From Lysinibacillus composti (lineage in GTDB: Bacteria; Bacillota; Bacilli; Bacillales_A; Planococcaceae): a stretch of 64,000 nt of DNA. The position numbers were made by a program, and so were the translations under genes. Shown piece by piece: positions 42,498 through 50,585 of this stretch (the first letter of the stretch is position 1; each line of letters opens with the position of its first letter). Location of the stretch: NCBI RefSeq assembly GCF_016908465.1, contig NZ_JAFBDY010000006.1:62001-126000 (forward strand), written 5' to 3'. Under the pieces are notes generated by a model. The model had not been told where the DNA came from and did not search any database. It was given only the letters and a program-made list of their open reading frames with translations.

Positions 42498-43466
42498 ATG
42501 AAAAAATTTCAACCATTTCTAACATTACTTACTTTAATGTTAGTGATCTTTTTAGCTGCATGTGGCGGAAAGGAAGAATCAACTAGTACTACAGAGAACA
42601 AAGAAACTTCTAATACAGAAAGTACTAGTTATACTGTCGAACATGCAATGGGCTCAACAACTATTGAAAAAACACCTGAGAAAGTAGTTATTCTTACAAA
42701 TGAAGGTACTGAGGCTCTATTAGCGCTTGGCGTAAAACCTGTAGGAGCTGTTCAATCTTGGACTGGTGACCCTTGGTATGATCACATTGCTTCTGAAATG
42801 GAAGGTGTTGAAGTGGTAGGTTTAGAAAGTGAAGTAAACCTTGAAGCTATTGCTGCCCTACAACCAGACTTAATCATAGGAAATAAAATGCGACAAGAAG
42901 ACATTTATGAGCAATTAAGTGCAATTGCCCCAACTGTTTTTGCAGAAGATTTACGTGGTGACTGGAAAATTAACTTTGAATTATATGCAAAAGCTGTTAA
43001 TAAAACTGAAGAAGGTAAAGAAGTTCTTGCTACATATGAGAACCGAGTTGCAGATTTAAAAGAACAACTTGGGGATCAATTAACGAAAAAAGTTTCAATG
43101 GTTCGCTTTATGGCTGGAGATGTGCGTATTTATCAAAAAGATTCCTTCTCTGGTGTTATTTTAGAAGAGTTAGGTTTTGCTAGACCGGAAAGTCAAGATG
43201 TAGATGAGTTTGCCATTAAAGGCGCAACAAAAGAACAAATTCCTCTAATGGATGGGGATATTCTCTTCTACTTCACTTACGAAACTGGTGACAATGAAGC
43301 GACAAAACTTGAAGAAGAATGGCTGAAAGATCCAATCTTCAATAACCTTGAAGTAGCCAAAAAAGGTGAAGTTCACAAAGTTGACGATGTGATTTGGAAC
43401 ACAGCTGGTGGTGTAAAAGCTGCTAACTTAATGCTAGATGATATTGAAAATACTTTCTTAAAATAA
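42498..43466 (+). CDS. Iron-siderophore ABC transporter substrate-binding lipoprotein
   Basis: A 322-residue lipoprotein. The signal peptide ends LAAC, followed by a Thr/Ser/Glu linker and a type 3 (FeuA/FhuD-like) domain. The domain begins HAMGSTTIEKTPEKVVILTNEGTEALLALGVKPVG and later reads EAIAALQPDLIIGN. It captures ferric siderophore outside the cell and delivers it to the permeases encoded divergently. It most resembles YfiY-type binding proteins (hydroxamate/citrate-hydroxamate siderophores), but the ligand is an inference. AAGGAG lies before the ATG, and a terminator follows. Confidence 0.92.
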   Translation: MKKFQPFLTLLTLMLVIFLAACGGKEESTSTTENKETSNTESTSYTVEHAMGSTTIEKTPEKVVILTNEGTEALLALGVKPVGAVQSWTGDPWYDHIASEMEGVEVVGLESEVNLEAIAALQPDLIIGNKMRQEDIYEQLSAIAPTVFAEDLRGDWKINFELYAKAVNKTEEGKEVLATYENRVADLKEQLGDQLTKKVSMVRFMAGDVRIYQKDSFSGVILEELGFARPESQDVDEFAIKGATKEQIPLMDGDILFYFTYETGDNEATKLEEEWLKDPIFNNLEVAKKGEVHKVDDVIWNTAGGVKAANLMLDDIENTFLK

Positions 43467-43471
43467 TAGAT

Positions 43472-43508
43472 AAAGTTCGGTTCCATTTTACTTGGGATCG
43501 AACTTTTT
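43472..43508 (+). terminator. Terminator of the binding-protein gene
   Basis: AAAGTTCG (43472-43479) pairs with CGAACTTT (43499-43506), followed by TTTT. Confidence 0.8.
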
Positions 43509-43623
43509 TAATTGTTAAACCCTACCGAAAATCCGTTATGCTATAATGATTCCAATGAGTTAACTTGAAACAGTTTTGAGTTAACGAAAATGCACAAAAT
43601 TAGTTTCTGTTGGGGGAATAATT

Positions 43624-44043
43624 ATGATGATTAAACTACGAGGCCACCATCTATTTTGCTTACTAGGTTATCGTGGAATGGGCTATTCCAAAGAATATGT
43701 GGAAAATATGACCCGTTTACATCAAATGTTGAGAGACAATCCGAAAACTTGGATTAAGATTGTGGAAGGGCCGGATCAGTTGTGTGAAAAGTATCCTAAC
43801 TCAGGTGAATATCACTGCCAAAACGCTAATATTTATGATAGAGATGCAGCGATATTAGAGAAAATGGAACTTACAATCGGACACATTCTTACTTGGGAAG
43901 AGATTGAATCTCGAATAAAAACTCACGTCTCCCCTTCTGATATTCAACATGTCTGTGAAACTTGTACGTGGCGGTCTTACGGGGTTTGCGAAGAAGGTAT
44001 CCAAGATATTCATCATGGGAAGGGGTTAAGGGAAGTGAAATAG
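43624..44043 (+). CDS. DUF1284 domain protein
   Basis: A 139-residue cytosolic protein starting MIKLRGHHLFCLLGYRGMGYSKEYVENM, the signature of DUF1284. It has six or more cysteines, including LCEKYP, YHCQN and HVCETCTWRSYGVCEEG, which could bind a metal or iron-sulfur cluster. GGGGGAA precedes two adjacent ATGs. It follows the siderophore-binding gene but a terminator separates them. Function unknown. Confidence 0.88.
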   Translation: MMIKLRGHHLFCLLGYRGMGYSKEYVENMTRLHQMLRDNPKTWIKIVEGPDQLCEKYPNSGEYHCQNANIYDRDAAILEKMELTIGHILTWEEIESRIKTHVSPSDIQHVCETCTWRSYGVCEEGIQDIHHGKGLREVK

Positions 44044-44066
44044 CTCTTCCCTCCTTCACATTAAAT

Positions 44067-44966
44067 TCACTTTAGAAGATCCTCCAATGCTTTGTGTAGG
44101 GTTGGAAATTGAAAATCAAATTTCTCTTCGATTAATACTTTTGGCACAACACGTTGCCCTTCTAATACAAGTTTACTTTTTTGACCAAGTACCAATTTCA
44201 TTGCAAACGATGGGACAGGTATCCAATGAGGTCTTTTTAATACGTGGGCAACTGTTTTTCCGAAATCCCTCATTCTAATCGGAGTGGGTGCTGTAACGTT
44301 AATTGGTCCATTTAAGTGATCATTTTCAATGGCAAAGAGTATCGCCTGTACCACATCCGTCACGTGAACCCATGATACCCATTGTTTTCCCGTTCCAACT
44401 GTTCCACCGATGAAAAATTCATACGGCATCGTCATGAGAGGAAGAGCCCCACCTTCATTGCCGAGAATTACACCAAATCGCATGAAGACTGTCCGCACTC
44501 CAATTGTTTCTGCCCTTTTTGCCGTAGCCTCCCAATCCCTAACAGTCTTCCCTAAAAAGTCATTTGCCGTTGCCTGTGAATCTTCCGTATATGTCGTATC
44601 AAGTGAACTCGGGTAAATCCCAATTGCACTTGCATTAATTAGAGTGGACGGCTTGTATTTTAACACCTTTATGATTCTTAATAACTCAGTGGTAGCTTTC
44701 ATTCGACTCTCATAAATTTGTTTTTGGTGGTGATGAGACCACCTTCCTGCGTTAATGGAAACACCAGCTAAATTAATAAAAACATCAACATTATCTAATT
44801 CTTCCTCAGGTTTAGCCCCTTCTTTTAACCAAGTAACATATGTTTCATTGTACATTGGTACCAGTTTCTTCCTTGTCAAAATCACTACTTCATGCCCTTT
44901 TGTAATTAAAAGGTCTGTTAACTTCTTCCCTATAAACCCGGAACCACCTGCAAGTACTATTTTCAT
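44067..44966 (-). CDS. TIGR01777 family NAD-dependent epimerase-like protein
   Basis: A 299-residue SDR-fold protein. The N-terminal Rossmann motif is GGSGFIGKKLTDLL (~6-19), with INLAGVSINAGRWSHHHQKQIYESR and the family's C-terminal DUF1731 part (PIPVPSFAMKLVLGQKSKLVLEGQRVVPKVL). The TIGR01777/YfcH/YfhF family is widespread but its substrate is not known. It is convergent with the DUF1284 gene, only 23 bases apart, with no terminator visible between. Confidence 0.9.
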   Translation of the reverse strand: MKIVLAGGSGFIGKKLTDLLITKGHEVVILTRKKLVPMYNETYVTWLKEGAKPEEELDNVDVFINLAGVSINAGRWSHHHQKQIYESRMKATTELLRIIKVLKYKPSTLINASAIGIYPSSLDTTYTEDSQATANDFLGKTVRDWEATAKRAETIGVRTVFMRFGVILGNEGGALPLMTMPYEFFIGGTVGTGKQWVSWVHVTDVVQAILFAIENDHLNGPINVTAPTPIRMRDFGKTVAHVLKRPHWIPVPSFAMKLVLGQKSKLVLEGQRVVPKVLIEEKFDFQFPTLHKALEDLLK

Positions 44967-45205
44967 GTCTTCACCTCAGTCAATAGTTACCATTGAACAC
45001 GCTTCACTTATCCATCCTATTTAAATTACAACCTAATATCAAAAAACTTAATGTGTAAATTAAAATATGTACGATGGATCCCTTCAACTTCCCTCCTTTT
45101 TTCACCCAACTTAAGTCTTATGTATTTATTTTTGTAGAGTACCCAAAAATTCCCTCTATATATTTAACGTTTCAAAGAGACAAAAGTTTCAGAAAACTGA
45201 ATTTT
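44967..45205. other. Intergenic stretch without a recognised gene
   Basis: This lies between the TIGR01777 gene start and the terminator of the YhdH-type gene. The sequence is AT-rich and no repeat or RNA is evident. Confidence 0.35.
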
Positions 45206-45210
45206 TACAT

Positions 45211-45260
45211 AGAAAAACTGCTTTCTGAGAGAATTAGTCTCACTAAAAAGCAGTTTTTTT
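45211..45260 (-). terminator. Terminator near the YhdH-type gene
   Basis: AAAAACTGCTTT pairs with AAAGCAGTTTTT around an inner GAGA/TCTC stem, with T-runs on both strands. It lies about 65 bases beyond the reductase stop. Confidence 0.75.
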
Positions 45261-45321
45261 ATTCACACACTTAACTTTTAAGAGCTATTACATGAAGCGA
45301 AATGAACTTCTCGACACTCTA

Positions 45322-46314
45322 TTATGATAATTTCACAAGTATTCTACCTCTTGCTTGACCTTTTAAAAGAGTTGGTAAAAATTCTGGAAGTTGCTCCAAC
45401 GTTACTTCTAGTTGAATCAATGCTTCTAAGTTAGCTGGTTTAAAATCAGTTGCTAGACGGCTCCACACTTTTAATCGTGTTTCCATTGGGCAATAAACCG
45501 AATCAATTCCTAATAAGTTTACCCCTCGTAAGATAAACGGAAAGACTGTTGTTGGGAGCTTTGTCCCTGCTGTTAGTCCGCTGACTGCAACTGAACCGCC
45601 GTATTGAATTTGACTTAATAGTGCTGCTAAAGGTTCGCCACCTACTGGATCAACGGCTGCTGCCCATTTTTGTTTCCCTAACGCTCTAATTTTCCCATCA
45701 TATACTTCATCTCGTGAAACAATTGAAGTGGCACCTAGTTTTTGCAAGTATTCTTGTTCAGATTCTTTCCCAGTACTTGCTTCAACTTGATAGCCAAGTG
45801 TAGACAGAATTGAAACAGCGAAGCTACCAACGCCACCTGTTGCACCTGTCACAAGCACTTTTCCCTTTTCTTTTGAAACATTATTTTCTTCTAGTCGTTG
45901 AACAGACAATGCTGCAGTAAACCCTGCTGTCCCAATTACCATCGCTTCTTTTAACGTAAGTCCTTTTGGTAGCGGAACAATCCATTCAGCTGGAATGCGT
46001 GCATATTCACTAAAACCACCAAAGTGGGAAACACCAATCTCATAACTTGTTGCGATGACTTCATCCCCTTCCTTAAATCGTGGGTCCTTTGAAGAAATCA
46101 CAATCCCTGCTAAATCTATTCCAGGTACAAAAGGATAATTTTTTACTATGTTTCCATTCGGAATAGCAGCAAGACTATCCTTATAATTAATGGAAGAATA
46201 CGCAACTTTAATCAATACTTCCCCATCTGGTAAATCTTTTAAACTTAGATTTTTCACTTCCACAGTAAATTCTTCTCTATTATCTACAACTAATGCTTTG
46301 AAATTCTCTACCAA
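45322..46314 (-). CDS. YhdH/YhfP family NADPH-dependent quinone/acrylyl-CoA reductase-like protein
   Basis: A 330-residue medium-chain reductase without zinc ligands. The GroES-like part reads YSSINYKDSLAAIPNGNIVKNYPFVPGIDLAGIV, and the NADPH site is VTGATGGVGSFAVSIL (~150-165). It lies in the YhdH/AcuI branch, which reduces acryloyl-CoA or quinones. It is divergent from a TetR-type gene, and the 123-base gap holds a palindromic operator at 46357-46382. The pair is probably a self-contained regulatory unit responding to a reactive electrophile or acyl compound. Confidence 0.9.
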   Translation of the reverse strand: MVENFKALVVDNREEFTVEVKNLSLKDLPDGEVLIKVAYSSINYKDSLAAIPNGNIVKNYPFVPGIDLAGIVISSKDPRFKEGDEVIATSYEIGVSHFGGFSEYARIPAEWIVPLPKGLTLKEAMVIGTAGFTAALSVQRLEENNVSKEKGKVLVTGATGGVGSFAVSILSTLGYQVEASTGKESEQEYLQKLGATSIVSRDEVYDGKIRALGKQKWAAAVDPVGGEPLAALLSQIQYGGSVAVSGLTAGTKLPTTVFPFILRGVNLLGIDSVYCPMETRLKVWSRLATDFKPANLEALIQLEVTLEQLPEFLPTLLKGQARGRILVKLS

Positions 46315-46356
46315 TTATTCCACCCCTAATTAAGTTTACAGTTTAAGGGTATCAAA

Positions 46357-46382
46357 ATTATTCTGACCGGTCAAAATATTTT
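46357..46382. promoter_or_regulatory. Probable TetR operator
   Basis: The centre TGACCGGTCA (46364-46373) is a perfect palindrome. Symmetry extends with few mismatches to about 26 bases (AATTATTC on the left, AAAATATT on the right). It lies between the divergent reductase and TetR genes, the classic place for autoregulation. Confidence 0.7.
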
Positions 46383-46437
46383 TGCTATACTTTCATTAAT
46401 CCTATAATTGTTTGTATTAAGTCATTCGGAGGTTAAG

Positions 46438-47025
46438 ATGAAGAAAAAAGAGGAAGAACGAAAGAAACAAATAATGAAAGCAGCATATAACGCTGTCTCA
46501 ACTTTAGGTTACGATAACGTCACACTTCAGGATATTGCGGATTATGCCAACGTATCAAAAGGAGTTGTTCACTACTATTTTAAAAGCAAGCAAAACATAT
46601 TATCAGAATTACTGGAATCTATTACTAACCAAATTTATAGTTATGAAATAGAAGCGGTAAATCAACATCAAAATGCTATTGATAAACTGAAAGCGTACTT
46701 AGATGCCGTTTTTATTTCACCCCCAAAAAATAAGAAGTTTTACAGCGTCTATTTAGACTTTTTAGCTCAAGCCAACGGAAATGAAGAGTATAAAAAAATA
46801 AACCTGAACTTTTATGAGAATTGTTGGAATATTGGACAAGAAATCGTTGAATTAGGCATAAGAGAAGGTGTATTTAATGAAGAGTTGGACTCTTTAACAA
46901 CTGCAAAAATGATGAGGGCAATAATTGACGGTTCATTAATTCAATGGTTAACAAGTAATGAGGAGGGACTTCATCAATACTATAAAGATGCTTGTATGAA
47001 AAGTATCCTAAAATTATTAAATTAA
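46438..47025 (+). CDS. TetR/AcrR family transcriptional regulator
   Basis: A 195-residue repressor. The N-terminal helix-turn-helix reads RKKQIMKAAYNAVSTLGYDNVTLQDIADYANVSKGVVHYYFKSKQNIL (about residues 8-55). The rest is a helical ligand domain of BetI/TetR_C_6-like text (FYSVYLDFLAQANGNEEYKKIN). It starts at the ATG at 46438, behind CGGAGG; a longer frame from 46408 would include that site. It likely represses itself and the reductase gene through the palindrome at 46357-46382. Confidence 0.9.
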   Translation: MKKKEEERKKQIMKAAYNAVSTLGYDNVTLQDIADYANVSKGVVHYYFKSKQNILSELLESITNQIYSYEIEAVNQHQNAIDKLKAYLDAVFISPPKNKKFYSVYLDFLAQANGNEEYKKINLNFYENCWNIGQEIVELGIREGVFNEELDSLTTAKMMRAIIDGSLIQWLTSNEEGLHQYYKDACMKSILKLLN

Positions 47026-47072
47026 GTCTTTCAACTGCACAAAAGTTCCAGCTTTACTTCAAAAATGAAAAA

Positions 47073-47106
47073 CTGTACAACTAGGATAACACCATTTGTT
47101 GTACAG
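47073..47106. terminator. Bidirectional terminator
   Basis: CTGTACAAC (47073-47081) pairs with GTTGTACAG (47098-47106). It lies between the convergent TetR and CoA-transferase genes. Confidence 0.65.
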
Positions 47107-47119
47107 CTTATTTCACTAA

Positions 47120-48628
47120 TTATTCAGCCTTCATTGTGCCGTTTTTCGCTAGGTTTACATGCCATGAAAGCGCTTTTTCTAAGTTGTGAGGAGTATGGTG
47201 ACCACCCGTTAATTCTACAGCTTCGTTATAATAATCCCATAACTGTTGTTTGTAGTCCGGGTGTACACAGTTTTCGATGATTAACGGTACACGTTCTTTT
47301 GGTGCTAATCCACGTAAGTCTGCAACCCCTTGCTCTGTCACAATTACATGTACATCATGCTCAGTATGGTCATGGTGTGGAACCATTGGCACGATCGATG
47401 AAATTGTTCCACCTTTTGCATAGGATTTCGTTACGAAAATACTAATGCGTGAGTTTCGTGTAAAATCACCTGACCCACCGATCCCATTCATCATACGCGT
47501 TCCAGATACATGAGTTGAGTTCACATTTCCATAAATATCAACTTCAAGCGCTGCGTTAATGGCGATTAATCCTAAGCGACGGATGACTTCTGGATGGTTA
47601 GATATTTCTTGTGGGCGTAAGACGATTTTATCTGCATACTTTTCAATATTGCCATAAACTTTCTTTTGCAATTCTTCTGAAATTGTAATCGACGTACAAG
47701 ATGCAAATGATACTTTTCCAGCGTCAATTAAGTTAAATACCGCATCCTGCAATACCTCTGAGAAGACCTCTAAATCTTCAAATTCTGATTCTTTAAATCC
47801 TTCTAACACAGCGTTGGCAACAGAGCCTACACCTGACTGAATTGGAGCAAGCTTGTTTGTTAAGCGACCCGCTTTAATTTCACCACGAAGGAAATCAAGT
47901 AAGTGATTGGCCATTGTTTGTGTTTCATCATCTGGCGCTACAATTAAAGAAGGCGCATCTGTTTGATCCGAAACGACAATGGCTTGAATTTTCTCAGGTT
48001 CTACACGAATACCAATTTCACCAATACGATCTTTCGCTTTTAGTAATTGTATTGGTTGACGATCACCTTGCTCTTCAGGAATGAAGATATCATGTACACC
48101 TACTAAAGTGTCTGAATGGGCAACGTTCAATTCAACAATAATATTTTTCGCATATTTTGCATAAATTGGCGAGTTCCCAACAGAAGTTGTCGGTATGATT
48201 AGGCCATCTTCTGTAATCGCCGTTGCTTCAATAATGGCGAAATCAATAGGTCCGATAATGCCTTGACGAACTAATTCCGCATTATGAGAAAGATGAGCAT
48301 CTACATATAGGATTTCACCTTTATTGATTAAATTACGAATCACTGGGTCTCCTTGATAGGGAACACGTTTACGAATTGCGCCGACTTCAGCTAATCTTTG
48401 GTCAACTTCAGGTCCTAAAGACGCACCTGTGTAAACATCAATTTTAATATTTTCATTTTTCGCTCGCTCAGCAAGTGCTAAAGGGACAACCTTTGCATCC
48501 CCTGCACGTGTAAAACCACTCATTCCGACAATATCGCCATCATGAATTAAAGCAGCTGCTTCTTCGGCAGTTTTTACTTTAGTTAATAAGCTTGGTATAC
48601 CGATTCTTTTTTCAATTGTTATTTCCAT
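47120..48628 (-). CDS. Acetyl-CoA hydrolase / succinate:acetate CoA-transferase family protein (copy 2)
   Basis: A 502-residue paralogue of the protein at 219-1724 with the same landmarks: VYTGASLGPEVDQ, the SEVLQDAVFNLIDAG segment with the likely catalytic glutamate (~293), and NGIGGSGDFTRNS. Differences are spread along the chain, so it is an old duplication or separate acquisition, not a recent copy. It probably interconverts acetyl-CoA with another acyl-CoA or carboxylate. It is monocistronic. Which copy prefers which acid cannot be told. Confidence 0.9.
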   Translation of the reverse strand: MEITIEKRIGIPSLLTKVKTAEEAAALIHDGDIVGMSGFTRAGDAKVVPLALAERAKNENIKIDVYTGASLGPEVDQRLAEVGAIRKRVPYQGDPVIRNLINKGEILYVDAHLSHNAELVRQGIIGPIDFAIIEATAITEDGLIIPTTSVGNSPIYAKYAKNIIVELNVAHSDTLVGVHDIFIPEEQGDRQPIQLLKAKDRIGEIGIRVEPEKIQAIVVSDQTDAPSLIVAPDDETQTMANHLLDFLRGEIKAGRLTNKLAPIQSGVGSVANAVLEGFKESEFEDLEVFSEVLQDAVFNLIDAGKVSFASCTSITISEELQKKVYGNIEKYADKIVLRPQEISNHPEVIRRLGLIAINAALEVDIYGNVNSTHVSGTRMMNGIGGSGDFTRNSRISIFVTKSYAKGGTISSIVPMVPHHDHTEHDVHVIVTEQGVADLRGLAPKERVPLIIENCVHPDYKQQLWDYYNEAVELTGGHHTPHNLEKALSWHVNLAKNGTMKAE

Positions 48629-48921
48629 CCATAAACTCCCCCATTCTATTAACTAGACAGAATAATAGCTTCCCTTCTCTATTTATTCTAATATCTAATA
48701 ATTTAGAACTCTTTTTAGAAAATATTTATATTTTTGTAGGATAGCTTTTTGGGGGGGAAGGTGTCATTATTAAAAAACCTAAAGTTGGTAAAAAAAGTAG
48801 CTGCTTATGAGCATGTTGAATTGTTTAATAAGAAACTTCATGCATATGAGCCCTTTTCGTTGGATTATGAATAGTTGATTCGCATATATGAGCGTTCGCA
48901 TTTTAACGTTCAAACAACAAT
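48629..48921. other. Intergenic stretch with repeat-like words
   Basis: No gene is supported. TGCTTATGAGCATG, GCATATGAGCCC and GCATATATGAGCG recur at irregular spacing over 48790-48895. They are probably worn tandem repeats like those at 29412. A weak hairpin near 48922-48960 could end the RNase H-like gene. Confidence 0.35.
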
Positions 48922-48976
48922 AAAAAGCACGATCAAATGTGTTGCCACTTGACCGCGCTATTAGGCGTATTAACCT

Positions 48977-49654
48977 TTAATCTCGTCCTGGTTTCCCGTC
49001 AACTAACTCCACTTTCCCTGAAATATCAATACCTTGTAGTGCTTGTGTCGCTAGTTTGTCTGCTTCAGCATTGTCTTTTCTAGGGACTAATTCAAACTCA
49101 GCTTTAATACCCATCTCGGCTAACTTCGCATCGATTCGATCAGCCCATGCCGCTAAATCCTTCTCATAAGCAGGCCATTCACCACTCATTTGATTAATGA
49201 CCACTTGGGAATCCCCGATGAAACGCACAGTTTGGTGATGAACATCTAATAAATCGAGTTCAACTATACTAAAGTTAAGCGCTCCATATTCCGATTCATT
49301 ATTCGATGTTAGTCCTGAAGCTGCAGCGTTTCGTCTTAATCGATAAAATTTTCCGTTCTGTTCAAAATAAATGACACAGCCGAACCCAGAATAGTTTGTA
49401 CCTATATCAAAACCACCATCAAAATACACCGTTACATTATGAGGTTCGGTTTCAATTTCCTTAATATATTTCTTCAGTTCTTTTGCCATCCACGAACTAT
49501 CGTGTTGGTCGATAAATGTAATATTTTTGGCACGCCCTGTTTTTTCTAAATCCTCAGCAATATGCAGAGCAAGCGCCGGTGGTATTTCATCTGAACGGAA
49601 AATAGTTTCTTCTCCATTTTTCGCTCTGTATGTCCATTCAATTGTTATTTTCAT
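48977..49654 (-). CDS. RNase H-like domain protein with N-terminal extension
   Basis: A 225-residue protein. Residues ~70-205 form an RNase HI fold with the acidic catalytic set in VYFDGGFDI, NNESEYGAL, GDSQVVINQM and RKDNAEADKLA (D-E-D-D). The first ~70 residues (ITIEWTYRAKNGEETIFRSDEIPPALALHIAEDL) are a separate small domain seen in related Bacillus proteins annotated as reverse transcriptase-like or ribonuclease H family. It should cut the RNA of RNA/DNA hybrids in the cytosol. GGAGG precedes the ATG. Confidence 0.88.
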   Translation of the reverse strand: MKITIEWTYRAKNGEETIFRSDEIPPALALHIAEDLEKTGRAKNITFIDQHDSSWMAKELKKYIKEIETEPHNVTVYFDGGFDIGTNYSGFGCVIYFEQNGKFYRLRRNAAASGLTSNNESEYGALNFSIVELDLLDVHHQTVRFIGDSQVVINQMSGEWPAYEKDLAAWADRIDAKLAEMGIKAEFELVPRKDNAEADKLATQALQGIDISGKVELVDGKPGRD

Positions 49655-49828
49655 GGAAGGACCTCCAATTAAGTTGTTCTTCGTTTATTATATCCGCAAC
49701 AAGACACATTAAAGCACTTGGATTGAATATAAAAATACCCTGCCATTTGTAGCAGAGTATTCCAGAACATATTTCTGAATGAAACAGTAAAACCTCACTA
49801 TCTTCCCGTCCAACAAATCTAAATATAA

Positions 49829-49856
49829 AAAACCCAAGAATGTTCTTGGGTTAATT
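49829..49856 (-). terminator. Terminator of the YceI gene
   Basis: AACCCAAGAA (49831-49840) pairs with TTCTTGGGTT (49843-49852). On the minus strand a TTTTTTATA run follows. Confidence 0.8.
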
Positions 49857-49863
49857 TCTCTAA

Positions 49864-50433
49864 TTATTGTTGATTAACTGGATGTTGTGCAAATTGTTCT
49901 TTAGGGAGGGCTTGAATTTCAATTTCAACAAGAATGTCATCGCTAATAAGGATGGCACCTAATTCAGTTGGCATATTCCAAATCGTTAACCCAAAATCAC
50001 TGCGCTTTAATGTTTTTGATACGTTGAAGGCGGTTTTTTCAAAATTCCCCATTGGATCAATTTGATGTCCAGTATACTTTAATTTAAACGTTTCAAGTTT
50101 CGTTACGCCATGAAATGTTACTTCGCCTACTAAATCATACTTGTTTTCTTCTGTTTTAATAATCTCTTTTGATTTAAACTCAATTGTTGGATAGTTTTCA
50201 GCATCGAAAAAGTCTGGTGATAAAAGGTGCGCATCTCGATCTTTAATGCGTGTATCTAAACTATTTACTTGAATCGTAAAATCAATCTCAGCTGTCGTCA
50301 TATCAGTTGGATCTGCTATGATAGATGCTTGAAATTCATGGAAACAACCTTTCACCGCTGTGATGGCTAAATGTTTTACTGAAAAATCAACTGTGCAAAA
50401 AAACGGGTCTAATTCCCATTTACCTTTTGTCAT
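49864..50433 (-). CDS. YceI family lipid-binding-like protein
   Basis: A 189-residue protein with the YceI/lipocalin-like opening GKWELDPFFCTVDFSVKHLAITAVKGCFHEFQASI. It ends with LKRSDFGLTIWNMPTELGAILISDDILVEIEIQA. Members bind isoprenoid-type lipids in a beta-barrel. No signal peptide is present, so this one is cytosolic, as in other Bacillus members. Its cellular role is unknown. It has its own terminator. Confidence 0.9.
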   Translation of the reverse strand: MTKGKWELDPFFCTVDFSVKHLAITAVKGCFHEFQASIIADPTDMTTAEIDFTIQVNSLDTRIKDRDAHLLSPDFFDAENYPTIEFKSKEIIKTEENKYDLVGEVTFHGVTKLETFKLKYTGHQIDPMGNFEKTAFNVSKTLKRSDFGLTIWNMPTELGAILISDDILVEIEIQALPKEQFAQHPVNQQ

Positions 50434-50536
50434 GTTTATTCCACCTTAATATGTAAATTATTAATCTCAAATAACTAATTAACTATGATTAGTTTGCTAT
50501 TAATTGGTATAAAAATCAATATTTTTCTATAATAAA

Positions 50537-50572
50537 TAAAAAAGTCGGAAATCGAATTAATAGATTTCCAAC
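50537..50572 (-). terminator. Terminator of the NCS1 permease gene
   Basis: GGAAATC and GATTTCC arms flank a nine-base loop. On the minus strand TTTTTTATTTATT follows. It starts 14 bases from the stop codon. Confidence 0.75.
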
Positions 50573-50585
50573 CTGCATGATACAA

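Noticed and set aside
47165-47178. cre-like TGAAAGCGCTTTTT
   Set aside because: It lies inside the last codons of CoA-transferase copy 2, far from any start, and is explained by coding sequence.
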